A stretch of DNA of 64,000 nt, from contig PSQN01000017.1 in NCBI GenBank assembly GCA_002989075.1, positions 496,001 to 560,000 on the forward strand, written 5' to 3'. The DNA is from Arthonia radiata. Lineage: Eukaryota > Ascomycota > Arthoniomycetes > Arthoniales > Arthoniaceae. Both the position numbers and the translations under genes were made by a program. Below the pieces are notes generated by a model. The model ran no database searches. It was not told the DNA's origin and saw only the letters and a list, made by a program, of their open reading frames with translations. Positions 46,471 to 59,162 of the stretch are shown piece after piece. Within the stretch, counting starts at the first letter, position 1, and every line of letters starts with the position of its first letter.

Positions 46471-47329
46471 TTACTTGAAACGCTTCTCCGCTGCCTTCCA
46501 GTTGACGACATCCCAGATGGCGCTGAAGTACTCGGCTTTTCGATTCTGGTACTGGAGGCTGCAATGACAGTCAGTATGAGCTTGAGGAGCCTGTTTTGGG
46601 TTTCAAGGCTCACTAGTAAGCGTGCTCCCACGCGTCAATGCCGAGCAGTGGGCGGAACTGGCCGACAACCGGATCTTGGTTCTATTACAATGTCAGCGAT
46701 CGTGCTCGCAGCTTCGAAGGGTCCACGAGGCCTTACCGCATAAGTCTTGATGCCAATCTTGCCTGTCTGCGTGTCTTGGACCAGCCAGGCCCAGCCTGAA
46801 CCTTGAATGCCTGCCAGCGCCGTGTTCATCTTCTTCTTGAGCTCATCCACCGAGCCAAAGCTGTCCGCAATGGCCGAGCCTAGGGCGCCGCTTGGTGGCT
46901 CACCACCGCCCTGGCTCTTCGGCGCCAGGTTCTCCCAAAACAGAGTGTGGTTGAGGTGGCCACCTCCATGGAAGTTGATCAGGGGCAAGAGCGAGTTTTG
47001 TGCCGCGACGTCCGACTTCTGGTTGGCCTCGGCCATTTGCTCAGCGAAATTGTTGTATGAGTTGACATAGGTGTTGTGGTGTTTGGCGTGATGGAGCTCC
47101 ATGATCTGGCCCGAGATGGAAGGCTCGAGGGCTCCGTAGTCATCTTCGTTGATATTAGACTCGCCGTCCAAAGTTTGCAACTGTCATCACACTCACATGG
47201 CAAATCTGGCAGCGTAGCTTTCCCACGGGTGAAAGTAGCCCCGGCGATGCCGCCTTGCCGCGAGGTCGAGCTATTCGTCGCTCGCAGAATACAGCGAGCT
47301 GCTGACTTTCTAAGCAAAGTAGTCGACAT
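46471..47329 (-). CDS. sod2: Mitochondrial manganese superoxide dismutase
   Basis: Four minus-strand exons (47329-47197, 47143-46737, 46681-46614, 46558-46471) give 231 aa. It converts superoxide to hydrogen peroxide and oxygen in the mitochondrial matrix. The first about 35 residues are basic and Ser/Thr-rich with no early acidic residue, a typical presequence, before the mature LPDLPYDYGALEP start. All four metal ligands are visible: His in MELHHAKHH, His in [10 protein letters not shown], and the Asp and His of [10 protein letters not shown]. The [14 protein letters not shown] and GSGWAWLV segments fit the Fe/Mn-SOD family, and the tail KAAEKRF ends normally. The gene shares a short divergent promoter with psf3. 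It appears intact. Confidence 0.97.
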
Positions 47330-47532
47330 GTTTACGAGCTTGATTGTGTAAGACGAGCCAATTTATACGTATTCAAAGTAAATGTAGAAGAGAGCTCTCA
47401 TCCGAGCTTTAGCAGTTCAGACCTGAAGCTACGTCATGCATGCCTGAGAATGGAGGCAACCAGGACTTTGCAGACGCGCTCTCTGCACGCGTCGAAAGCC
47501 GTTGGACGCAGCGATCCTTGATCATTGAAAGC
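47330..47532. promoter_or_regulatory. 203-bp divergent promoter, MnSOD and Psf3
   Basis: Only 203 bases separate the two start codons, so both core promoters and 5' leaders must be packed here. I see no strong TATA box or named site. Confidence 0.6.
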
Positions 47533-48317
47533 ATGGGCTCATACTACGATATCAATGCAATATTGACAGATGCGCAGGCGAGTGATCAGATATCAGGCTA
47601 GCTTTTGCCTCGTCTGACTGGTCATGCAGAAAGTACCATGCACGTTCGACCTCACGGTGCCTGGCTTAGGATATCTCGAGGGCAACGCTGGCAGTGATGT
47701 ATGCGATTTCAAAACCATACAATCAAGATCGTCGACTGATTTGCAAAGGTCAAACAAGGCACCAAGATTGAGTTGCCGTTGTGGCTTGCTGAGATGCTTG
47801 CTGTCAGGTAAGTTTACGTCTACCATTAACCCATAAGTGCCGTCGTCAGACATAACGCATGCTATCCTGCTCTCATATTCAAAGTCACCGAGCTGATGAC
47901 GCGTCGCAGCCAGAGCCTGGGATCAAACCCCATGGCCACAATCGACATGCCGACGGCGCTTTCAGGCCGCGTAATGAATGCGCTTAAAGCAGATCCAAGG
48001 ACGGTCGAGGTTCGAGGGCAAGCGCCGCATTTCTACAGTCTTGCTGCTCGTATGCTGGACCTCTTTGAAGAGGATGAAATGGTCGATGTGCTGAGTGATG
48101 TGAGCATCCAATCCGTCTAGTACCGGCTGCGAAGCTGACCGTCTTGACCTAGACATTCAAGAAACGTGCGATGATGATTGCAGACCATGCGCATAACCCT
48201 CGCGGCGGCGACTTCTTGCAAAGTCTTGATGAGACCGAGAGGCAACTGTTCAGATCAGCTCATGACAGCACAAAGGCGACGCAGGACTGGCTCTCCGACG
48301 TCAAGAAACACCAGTGA
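47533..48317 (+). CDS. psf3: GINS complex subunit Psf3
   Basis: Five exons (47533-47577, 47630-47698, 47749-47807, 47910-48099, 48153-48317) give 175 aa, normal for the family. Psf3 is one of four GINS subunits; with Cdc45 and MCM2-7 it forms the CMG replicative helicase in the nucleus. Characteristic pieces are GSYYDINAILTDAQKVPC, TVPGLGYLEGN, ELPLWLAEMLAVS, ALSGRVMNALKADPRTV, FEEDEMVDVLSDTFKKRA and the LDETERQLF helix. The first intron (47578-47629) starts with GC (CAG|GCGAGT) instead of GT; this is the only junction that keeps frame between DAQ and KVPC. The third intron's acceptor was set at 47909 because nearer AGs break the frame. It appears intact. Confidence 0.93.
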
Positions 48318-48400
48318 GGGTTCTTCTGCTCTGCAATGACGCGAGCGTGCAATTTTAACAACTGATATTGCCATACCGTCGTCGCTCATGGAATATCTTC

Positions 48401-49935
48401 TCACTTGAAGATCTCCCTCAGCCGCGTGCTTTTGAGGTCACTACCAAAGACCAAAGTACCATGATTCACGATCTCGAAGTCGGCCCCGAGGTCCTCTTGG
48501 CTTCCGATATAGGCGCGCCCATGGTTGATGATGCGGCCCCTCACTCTTAGTTGTGAGGCGCGAGGCTTGGACGCGGTCTGATCGTTGCCAGGTTGGACGT
48601 GTAGCGACTCGGATGGATGTGCATCAGCAGCACCGGCATTCTTCATGGGACATTGAGCTCGCGTCTCAGGTTTCGTTTCAGCTTCGGGGAGGGGGTTGAC
48701 TTCATCCGCTGCATCTAGATACTTCGAAGGTATTGGAATCCCCCAAGGCCGGCTCGGAGATTCTCCAACTCGAATGTCCTTCAATGGGCGGTCAAAATGG
48801 CCGGTGCGCTCTTCGGGGCCTTCGGCATCCATCACAGCTTGATCGCTTACCGACGAGGCCCAATTCGCAATCTTCTGGTTGGAGGCATTTGTCGTTCCTG
48901 CAGCGCCGGCTGGCTCAGAGCCTGGATTGGTATGCAGCATGGGCCTGTGCTTCTGCCCTAGTCCTTGGATCATGTTGACAAGATTGCCGTACTTTGCGTC
49001 GAGTTCTCGAATGCTCTCTGCGTTCGCTTGGAAACGCTTGACGCACACTTCGTGACTCCTTGGCAGCTCATGCTTGTGTTCCTCAAAGTATTTGGCGATG
49101 TCTTCTGGCGAGTGCTGATCAAGGAAACGGATGGGACATGCGGGCCCAGATGTCGTAGACTCAACGTCAGACATTGGAGGCGGAGGCGCTGGAGGCTCTG
49201 TTTCTAATGGGTCATGGAATGACGCGCGCTTGGTTCTCTTTCCTGCGCTGTCCGATCTCGCGACATTCGAAGAGTTGCCAGGCTTCTCAGTCGCAGTCTC
49301 AACAGCTGCAGATACGCTTGGGTGGTCGGCAGGCATCGACCCTCCCATTCCTGCGAATGGACATCCACGGGCTGTTGCAGGAGGATTGGAGTGTGTTTGC
49401 TTGCTGTCTGCGCTGCTCGTGGTGGGCTTCGACGGATGTTGGTGACCTTGTGCGGCTTGCATGCCCTTCTCGATCAAAGAAATGCTGTGGTAGACGTCCC
49501 GTTCGCGGCGAAGCTCTTCTAGAATTTCAGCGATGGTCTTTCGCGGATTAAAGCTTTCCTTTGCTTGTGACTGCGCATTTGAGGAAACGCTTTCAACAGT
49601 GGACTCAGGACAGAGGCGTCGCAAGGCCTCAAACTGGAATCTGTCAGCTGTGAATCTTCAAGAGCTGGTTTTGCTATGCAGATTGAGGTCTTGATCAGTT
49701 GGTTTATCGGTAATGGGTGTCTCTCAGAGCCAGATAGGCTAGAGGTCTAGAGCTAATGATAATGATTTCATCGTGTAGGGGCAATGCATGCTGACAGAAG
49801 GGTACTGACCTCTTCAGACGAGGCGCTGAGCTTGCGGCTCAACTCCTCGTGCCTAGAATACAGCGATGTAAACTCGGCGCAGAGAGCATCGAAGCCTGCG
49901 GACAACTCCGAGACTGCAGTCTCGAGATCCCCCAT
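48401..49935 (-). CDS. Conserved fungal protein of unknown function
   Basis: Two minus-strand exons (49935-49810 and 49633-48401, intron 176 nt) give 452 aa. The N-terminal about 40 residues (MGDLETAVSELSAGFDALCAEF region) form a likely helix. A long Ser/Pro/Ala-rich linker follows. Around residues 205-275 is a compact segment, CPIRFLDQHSPEDIAKYFEEHKHELPRSHEVCVKR in parts, then YGNLVNMIQGLGQKHRPML, that looks strongly constrained. Further short CP-containing motifs (GCPFAGMGG, AQCPMKN) and a WGIPIPSKYL peptide recur. The C-terminal KTRLRE-like end is basic. I do not recognise a named family; the CPF/CPM/CPI cysteine-proline motifs could be heme-regulatory-like (inference). It lies convergent to psf3 with 83 bases between stops. 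Confidence 0.8.
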
Positions 49936-50299
49936 GCGAGGCGGTTGGAAACGCAAGGAGCTTGCGGGATCGCTCAGTACACGTTTCTGTAGTATTTCGA
50001 AGACAAGTAAGGATGGGATAATGGAGGCCGATATCTACTCGTTGAAAGCCCACCCCAGAAACACGAATGATTTCTGGCTTCGTCATGCGCCGGGTCAATA
50101 TTGATCCGGGGCCGCATACGGACTCGATAAAGTTAGCTCAGGTTTTCTTCCCAGTGGTCAATGGAAGCTGACGACCACAGCTGAGTAAACCAGCTTGGCC
50201 CCGTATGCGCGTTATGAAGCTTGTAACGAGTTGCAAGCAGCGCCAAACAATTGCATTGTAACGATGGCACCTTGATCTTTCCTCACATTCGCGACTACA
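49936..50299. promoter_or_regulatory. 364-bp divergent promoter region
   Basis: This separates the start codons of the unknown conserved gene (minus) and the cis-prenyltransferase gene (plus). A near-palindromic pair of GGGGCCGCATACG-like and CCCCGTATGCGCG-like strings occurs around 50108-50120 and 50198-50212, about 90 bases apart. No named site is assigned. Confidence 0.45.
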
Positions 50300-51471
50300 A
50301 TGTCGCTGTATCTTCCACGACTGCGCAGATGGCTGCTCTCGTCACCACCAGCGGAATGGGCTCTCTACTATGTGCGACAGGTCTTGATCGGAGCTTTACG
50401 ACAAGGCCCTATACCGCAGCATGTTGCCTTTGTCATGGACGGTAACCGCCGGTACGCGAAGAACCATCACATCGAGACGCTCGAGGGTCACAGTTTGGGA
50501 TTCGAAGCATTGGCACGCGTGCGTACAAGTTCGGGAGCGGATGGAGCGATTCAGCACTGATGTCAATACAGATACTGGATGTATGCTACCGTACCGGTGT
50601 CAAGGTCGTCACTCTTTACGCGTTCAGCGTCGAGAACTTCAAGCGCTCGAAATATGAGGTCGGCGGTCTGATGGAGATGGCCAAGCTGAAGCTGGACCAA
50701 GTCACCCAACACGGCGAAATGCTTAACAAGTATGGCGCACGGATACAGGTACTCGGCCAGCATGAGTTATTGCCGCAAGATGTGCAGGACAAGATCAACC
50801 AGGCAGTCGGGCTGTCGCAACACAATGATAAGGCGGTGCTCAACGTCTGCTTCCCCTACACGTCAAGGGACGAAATCACGACGGCTATGCGCAAGGTCGT
50901 TGAGGATTATATGAAGCCGTTGACCAAGCTACCCACATCAAGGTCGTTTTCACAAAATCACATCGCGCGTAACATACAGTCAAATCGCCTCGGTACGCTG
51001 AAGGAAGAGTCGAGCGGTAGTGACGAGTCCGTCGATCGTACCACGAATAAGTCTTCGGAGCCCGATACAGTCTTTGAGACGTCCGAGCCCTCGGCCTCTT
51101 CATCATCCACCACACTGCATAGCGCCTCGCCAAACAACTCCGCTAGCCACAGCCCACGGTCGCGCTCCGCATATGACACGACATACCCTGATCCTGAACA
51201 AATCACCTCCGACACCTTAAACTCGAAGATGTACACCTCTGACAACCCTCCCCTTGATCTCCTTGTACGCACATCAGGCGTCGAGCGCCTATCAGACTTC
51301 ATGCTTTGGCAATGCCACGAGCATACAACCATTGTTTTTGTGGAATGCCTGTGGCCGGCGTTCGATCTCTGGAAGTTCTTGCCAGTCCTTGTTGAGTGGC
51401 AATGGTGGCGGAGAAAGAACGTAGACGCAGTGTCTAAGAACCGCTCTGGCGCAAGATCAAAAGCATCATAG
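50300..51471 (+). CDS. rer2: Dehydrodolichyl-diphosphate synthase (cis-prenyltransferase)
   Basis: Two exons (50300-50518 and 50572-51471, intron 53 nt) give 372 aa. The enzyme extends farnesyl diphosphate with isopentenyl units in cis to make the dolichol precursor at the ER membrane. All family blocks are present: HVAFVMDGNRRYAK (catalytic Asp), GHSLGFEAL, VVTLYAFSVENFKRS, LNVCFPYTSRDEI and the C-terminal LLVRTSGVERLSDFMLWQ. The first about 35 residues contain a basic amphipathic stretch that may contact membrane. A Ser/Thr-rich insert of about 100 residues sits before the last block, much longer than in bacterial UppS but common in fungi. The tail is basic. Orthology to yeast RER2 or SRT1 cannot be decided here. 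It appears intact. Confidence 0.95.
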
Positions 51472-54400
51472 AGCTGCTACTCATACCCCTTTGAGCACTT
51501 TATTAGATTTGAGATACCCGTGTACAGTTGAACAATCACATCCAGCAGCTCCGGCGTTCACGAACATGCATCCTTGTCTACAGGCCTGGTAATCACGCTT
51601 GCTGTTCGTATGAGTGGATCTAACTCTGCACCACATGATGATGATGTGCACCTCGGCCCAAGCGCTTAGATTCAGCATTCTTGTGCGAGTGGCCGATGAC
51701 CTTTTCTTGCGAGACTTGGACTTACAGGACCTTAGAGCATCCCCTCTCGTTGTCAAGTACCTTCATCGTTCTGAAATCGTAGCACATTGTGAATCCTAGC
51801 ATACTGACTGCAAGCAGTAATGGGCGATCTGTGAGCATGCCCTGCGATAAGATTCCGCGGCGTTTCCGAGATCTGGTCAAGGTCAATCGGAGATTGGGTC
51901 CAGCGATCAGATCTCACCTGCATGTCAAGGGGCGCTGCTTTGCGCACCCTGCATGCTTGCCCGACGCCTGGTAGATCGCCCATGCTTTTCAACCCACCAA
52001 ACCGATCTGAAACGATGACCTTTGGCTTGCCAGGCCGTTCGTCACAGCAACACTGAGACATGCAAGCAGTTTCGCAATCTTTTAGTCGCGTATCTGCATG
52101 CAGCGATCGATCTTGGAGCGGTCAGCCCCAATCGTTCTTGTCGAACCTGGGATAAAAGCAGTCTGACAATGGTACGCTTGCTGGATGTGTCACCGAAGAA
52201 GCACGACCTATCAAATAGGAGGGAACATCCACCGAAAGGAGCTATAAACATGACCGTGATTTGCGTTCAAAGTAGATAGAAGCTCAAGAGTCTGCAGTTT
52301 TTCACTGCGTATCGGATTGACGGTGAAGGGAAGATGAGATGAGGACTAGCATCGAATAGCTGCCTACTCTTTAGCAGTCCGATGACTTGAGCAATTGAAG
52401 CCGCATAGCGAATGCATTCAAGAGTGCATTCGTGTCGACGTAGACTCGTCAAAAACGTGAACTGCATCCTGAAGCTCATTCCCACCCCTCCAAGGCCTCA
52501 GTCGCCGTAGTTTTCACTCGAGAGCAGGTCTGGCCTGCACTCTTAGGCAGTGGGCATTGGGAGTACACATCTCGTAGAGTGCTCATTCGAGTGATAACAG
52601 CCAATACAAGGGAGTACCTTTTCCGTAAGCCGAACAGAGCAACTTACCTCGCCGGCGTAGTGCATTTCCATGGACGGCATTTTCCAAGATAGTACCTTGC
52701 AACGCTGCACTCTGAGGTCTTTCAATCTGAAATTGCTTCTTTGAGGCTGAGGATGTACGAATAAGAGCAGCGTTACTATTCAACGTTTCTCAAGAAACAA
52801 CCAAGCTCTTTGACGGAGGCTCACCCCGACTAGTTTCTCTGAAGGGGATCCTATATTGAAGCAAAAGGAGATGCTCCTTATTACCCCGGCCTCGGCGTTA
52901 GTTCAATAAGGCACAACAGCGCTGCAGGCTCGCGGTAATGCTATGCATCAACACCGTCCACGCAGATTCATCCTCTTCCTCTTTTCCCACCGCCCGCATA
53001 TTCGTCTTGCGTCATGGTTGACCAGAGCCCCTTGATTTCGGTTGATGGGGCTATCGCTTTAGATACTCTATACAGATTATGAATGCTTCCAGTGTCGAGG
53101 ACTTGACGAGTGGGAAAAGAGGATATATGATGGTGGACGTGTCCTCGTTAGGATGTTGTGCGATAATAATCTGTGCAAAGACGGACTAAACTAGCGCCAA
53201 AATGTCTTCAGCCCCTTTCTTCGATGTCCTTCGCCTTTCTTGTTTGCCTTCTCGCCGACCGCGACAGGGATCAGGTCATCTCACACGCATTTTTGGAAGC
53301 TGCAGTGAGTATTTTGAGCAGCATTGCGCTGTTGTTCAACCCCAATGAAGGGTAATGAAAAGCGCCATCACATGAGCATCTTCACTAACTCGAGCTTGAC
53401 GCTCACCAAATTTTAACAGCTCCCTGGAGATTGAGGGTCGGGACTCCTGTTCTTGCTCCCCTCAACCCGAAGAGCATGCGGCTCCTATCTGCCTGATGTT
53501 TTTGGGTGGTCGTGGTACATGCTTCAGCGTAGAAACCTCTCTAAACACCCGCCAGTCGACGTGCGGGCTGCAGAACGCCAGCTGCGCGCATGGTCCTGCA
53601 ACGATAGGAACGAAACAAAAACCCGAAGAAATCTGAAGGCAGTGTTTTCTTGCGACCTTGTCTTAGTTACAACGGCTTACAACGATATGTCGAAGACTTG
53701 GAGAACAGGGGCCAACGGTACGCGTGACGTTTCGTTGCTACGAAGAACTCAATCAAGGTTTGCCAAAGTATCTGTTGTCTACTTCGTTGTTGATATTACC
53801 CAGACGACACCTTGAGCGAGCTGCTGATGCGCACCGCTTACTGACTGTAGTCTAAGCAAGAGTTGAACAGCTATGTCATCTTTGAAGGCAGCAGAGAAAG
53901 AGCTCGCTACGAGTGTATGTGCCGTCTCAATAGAGCCCTTGAGAGCAAAACCCGCGTCTTCGTGTGCATTGTCACAGCCTGAAGCTGGGGTTGTGATGAG
54001 CGTTGTCATCGAATGAAGCACATCGTTACAGGCCTTGGTCGCCTCGGTTCGCCAGTCCTAGCGACATGACGCTCCTGCGTCGACGTTGCCCCTGGCATGT
54101 TGCTGGACTGGGCAGGGAATGTGTCAATCCGTGCCTTGCAAATACATTTGTCCGTTGAGTATGACGTCTGACGTACCTCCACGCGGATCAGTCGAAGCGT
54201 TTGGCAAAGGTGTAGTCAGTTGCTTTGACCGAGGGGTGCTCTCACGGCTTTAAAGGAACAAGGTGAGACGCATTAGTACAGGCTCTTTGCAAAGTCACAT
54301 TGACCAGTTTTCTTTCACCGCCGATCCGGAAAACGAACGGGGAGCAGTGCTCCATGTGAGGGGAGAGATCTTACGAATTGTTCCATCGTGCTCGAGGCTG

Positions 54401-57400
54401 GTACTGCGTAACAAACAAGGGCTGCTCTAAATACGAAAGACCGCATCTTAAAATCAGACAGACCCCTCAAACGCTCACAAACGATGCCTAGCTTTGCGTA
54501 AGAACGCCCCTCATCCATTTGTTATAGACGAGATTGAGTCTTGTGGCGCAAATAAGTGCAAATGTGAGAGCGTCAACAACGAGATTCTTAAATGACTTCG
54601 CCGGTACGCAGCTTCTAGTACTGTGTTGCTAAGACGCCGCGCAATGAGCTCTCGACAAAAAGCACCTTGCATTAGGATCTTTGCATTAGTATCTTCCATC
54701 ATCAAACTACCATATCCATGGAATGAAAAAAGACCACGAAGGGGCTGGACTTGCGGCGAAGGAGGAATATAAATTCCGGCGCATGAGCAATGACCGGCGA
54801 GCGAGTCTGACATAACAGCTCAGCTCGAGAGTCATTGAAATGGTCGATGATAGCTCTTCTAACGATCATTAACAGTCCACAATGTCCGACGAACTTCGTC
54901 ATTGCACTCGCTCAACCACTTGCACACAGCTCCGAGGCGTTCTCTGACCTGACTCAAAGCTCTACGAATCACTGCGTGGATGACGTCTTAGGGCGATTCT
55001 GGCCTTGCTATTCACAGACTCCGTCATGCTTCTGGAAAGAAGTGACTCGTAGCACAACTACTATTAAAACGACGCGCGTCTACCTGTAGCAGGCCAAGCA
55101 ATGCTGTATAGGATGGGGCTCCCAGAGACTCAAACCCTGAGCGGCGCCTACGCACAAATACTTCGTATTCTTTAGTTGCACGCTTCCTTCGTTGGACCGG
55201 AGATCGTTGGACAGAATAAGAAAGTTGCATCAATCTTAGGGGCTCGTGGGCCTACTGATTTGCAAGCGGCCTGGCCAGGTCCTCAACGTGGCTTTTCATA
55301 CTCGCTTGAAGCAAGACTCTTTCTGATCATTTTTTGCGACGATGATCACCCGCGGCAACGGCGATGTCACCTTAATAGCCACAGAGGCCTATGGCATCTC
55401 CTCAATCAAACGATAGCGCGTACTAAAGGCGACCGCGCGAATTGGCAGTGCATGTGCGCTTCGTCCCCCTCATCAGATATCTGCACATTGTTATTCTTCA
55501 CGCCTGCCGAGCGTGTTGTACGAAAGTAAGATCTGCTTACTGGGAAAGCTCTATACGTACTTTGAGCTGACTTACGGAGTCATGCGTTGATGGTCCCGCA
55601 ATCCTGCCGCACTCTCAGTAGTCGCTACAAATGCCTTCAGATTCGGTGCAATTTTCCTGCAACGGCAAAGAGCGCAGTCCGAACCCATTCGCGAGCATGC
55701 AGGGGACAACTAGATCAGACAGGCTGCGTGAATATAGCAATTGCGATTTCAGGGGCATCGGCGGCGGTCTGAGCTCGGGACAGCATCAGCGTCGAGGAAG
55801 GATTCTAGGTGTGACCTGATGGTAATCATTATGTTGTGACGCTGATAAGCCTCGCCGAGTTCTTCCTCGTGTTATGATTCACTAATTGTTCACTTGATCA
55901 TGCAGCAGCACCCAAGCTGACGAAAATACGACGCCCCTCGGGAGCCTGGCTGGACTGTGCTGCCCCTGTTCAAAGTGGTGAGCCGTGATAGGCAAGTGTG
56001 TGCTTTCAGTCTGCAGTAACATGACAGTATTTAGCCTCGGTACGTTGGTGACGGTCACTGTGTGGAACCCTTGCTCTACAGAGTTGCCCTCTGTCCGTTA
56101 TATCAATACGTAGAGATTGGGTAGGGCTTAGTACTAAAAAGCGGTGGTCACCCCTGTGTATCTCTGCAACAAGGAGGAGTGATCGTCGGCTTTACCTTCG
56201 GTAAAGCCATGCTGCCCGAGGGGCAATGCGATCGTTTCCGAATAAGCGCCTGCCAAATTCAAACCTTGTACACAGAACGCGGGTTAGAAGCTCAAGTCGA
56301 CAAACAATACAGACACTGATGAAAAGCGTAAGTACAATGAGGACCAGCATCATGCGCATGCTCTCCTCATGGAGAAGAAGAACACAACTAGACTGCTCGG
56401 GCGGAAGAAGCATTGACCTTCAACGAAATCCCCTAGGGCACGAAAACTATCATGATCCAATGTTTGGGCCTTTGCCTACATTGCAATCAGAAGAGCTTCG
56501 CTCATCATGCAGCACTCCGTTCCGTGACCATAGCCAAGCCCTTCAGATCAGGTACGCAGTCTGCACAAGGAAATCACGACCGTGCCCATCCGCCTCATCC
56601 GGCAGAATGCTTCTTCGAAGACGCACACTCAACTTTTCTAGCATGTGCAAAGTGAGCATAAGCACTAAAGAGCCCACAGAGCTAATGAAGGGGCTGTGCA
56701 GCGTATATATGTGATGACGACTCTGTTGCTACTTAAAACAGGAAATGCAGCAGAAACATTGATGATAAGCAGCAAAAGATAAGCACCGATGTTCGTTCGC
56801 AGCATGATGGCTTCCGTTAGCACAGGAGGTCGCAGGTTAGATTATGCAGTCGGCCTCGCACCATGCTATGAGTGCCCCTAAGTCCGGGAAATTCGTCGCA
56901 ACTGTCCTGGTAACGCAATCTTGGAAGTAGAAATCAGCCACAGGACCGACTTTTGTATCCCCAGCGTCCTACAATGGATTTATACAGAACGCTAGATGTG
57001 ATAGCCTTATTGACCGTTGCTTCATACGAGTGGACCAGAATGGGACACAATAGCTCACTAATACAAATAGCATCTCCTTCCAGCTTCACCTGTGGATCGC
57101 TTTTGCACGATCCGAAGAGGAGAAAATGCTGTTTCTGCTGCGCCACAGGGGACTCTGTATTTCGCCTTAATGTATGTCAATACTGCTGATAGTGTCAAAG
57201 TCCACTGCAAACTAGCCTGTCAGCTGTAGCGTTAGACTGCAAAATTCTCGCTCGGCTGCAGGTCAGCACCGCATCAACACCGGCTTGCATACGCACGTTG
57301 CAGAAACAAAAACAGAAACGGATCGGAGGTGAAGCTACATTGATCGGTGCGTAGTTGCCCCTGCGACGTCACGGAACATCTTTGAAACACCAAAGTAGTG

Positions 57401-59162
57401 CACCTGGTACAGGAGAGGAGCATCCCCGACCAATTGCGACAATGAACCCATCTTGCTAATGTAGGACCGCAATGGAAAATGCTGGAACGTATAAGCACTG
57501 CGTCTCTGAAGTCTCCGCGTGACGAGTAAGGTATAATTTGAAATAGTGCTACAAGCCTCCCTGGCACACAGCGAGGCAAACCGCAGAAGGAGAGGAATAC
57601 ACCATCATGAGACCGGAGGGGCACGTCTGCCCTCGCCTTCAGCTATATTGCTATAGCCGTCGTGCACAACACCATCGTATCGCGACATCTGAAGATGTGG
57701 GAGGCGCCCATGAGCGTGACGGTGACACTCAACGTTGCAGAATATCTTCGCAGCTGTCAATCGAACACGAGCGCACAGTTTCAGGCACGGACATGTACAG
57801 CAGAAAATGACAGCGCTCGTCTAAGCCCCCTGAGCGTGATTTGTTGCAGCATGTATCATCTTCGATTCTTCCGAATGGCTGAAAGTGACTCCTCGGCTTT
57901 AGTCTTACTTCTTTATGCCGTCGGTCGCTCGTTGCCTGGATGCTTGTCGAGTGACAGCCATGCCAGTACTTGCTGCAGTGCTCACAAAGCCAAATGGTGA
58001 TGACAGCGCTTCTCTTGCTCAGCAGGCTTGCAAATATGAAGCCCTGCTGCGTGGAACGAGCCTTTTTTTTCGTCAAAGTATTGCATTGGCTGTTGAATAT
58101 ACACCATGATATAAAGCCAGGGGCGTACCTACGAAGCAAGACCAAACTGACTGCTTCCTCTACTGCAATCAAGCGTCAGTACGGCACCTCTGAGATACGA
58201 TGCTGATGACGATCTCCATCGCCATCCTGATGCGTACTTCACACTTCCCTTTTTATGACTTTGCTACAGAACTACGCGCGGTGTCTCAACTTACCACCCC
58301 TACCGAGTTTGAGCGACATTTGCTCAATCTGCGCGTACTGCGCTATGTCTGTCCGGTCGACAATGCCGCCACATCCTATGATTCTACCAGCATGACCGAA
58401 GACTCTAGCTCTTCGCAGAGCGTGCACACGTGCTCGATTGTACACCCATCGGCGAGTCAATCTATAAAAGGCCAGCGTCTCCCGTGCAGCTAAGTCAGAA
58501 TAGCTGGAAAGCGCGAATACCGCGCTTTAAAGGGCAGCAATGCTTGAAGAGGGGCGGTCCTCCTTCAATGTCGCTGCTGTGATCTATATGGGCATTGAAG
58601 ATACTCGAGCAGTTGGCACACCGTCGACGTCGTGATGAACATCGTCAGCGGCGGGATAGACGCATCCGAGGTGCGTGGTTAACAAGGGCGAACAGCTTAC
58701 GCGCCTCGCTCGTTGAGATCGAACACACGCTGGTGAGCCACCACGTCCCCTCCACCTTCGGAAGATTCACGTTCATTGCACTCTGTGATCGCGGTGCAAG
58801 GAGTTAGAACGACGAGCAGACGCATCCTACCGTAGCCCCAAATGAGCCCTGCTTAGCCTCAGCTTCACCTTCTCAACAAAGCAACGCAGCCCAACACCAA
58901 GGCCTTCAATATCATGTCAAATCTCATTCACACTATGTCTCCCCACAAGCACATACAGAAAGACCGACTAACACCAATGCGACTCATAACCCATGCTTAT
59001 GTCCGTCATGGATGGATGAATGAATGTCATACAGTCCTCTGACCAGCGCCATGCTAGTATATACTATGCAGTCCAAAGAAAGGATGTTTTGCTCTTGCGG
59101 TTATGATCACCGACGCCAATGAATGCTTTTGGTACCCACCGTTGCTCGCCCTCGTTCCATTA
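51472..59162. other. 7.7 kb gene-free stretch
   Basis: No coding frame with domain, signal peptide plus continuation, or joinable exons was found on either strand; the longest chance frames are about 160 codons. No recognisable transposon parts, tandem array or tRNA. A perfect 9-bp hairpin (56188-56208) was noted but is expected by chance. The left end must contain the 3' UTR of the cis-prenyltransferase gene and the right end that of the CDC4-like gene. Confidence 0.45.

Noticed and set aside
53453-53815. 120-codon plus-strand frame in the 7.7 kb gene-free stretch
   Set aside because: No motif, no signal peptide and no joinable exon; the length is within chance for this composition.
55120-55160. 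GGTTTGAGTCT-like string on the minus strand resembling a tRNA B box
   Set aside because: No matching A box, acceptor stem or anticodon arm could be folded around it.
56188-56208. Perfect 9-bp hairpin with a 3-base loop
   Set aside because: About one such hairpin is expected by chance in 64 kb, and nothing adjacent (T-run, gene end) gives it a role.
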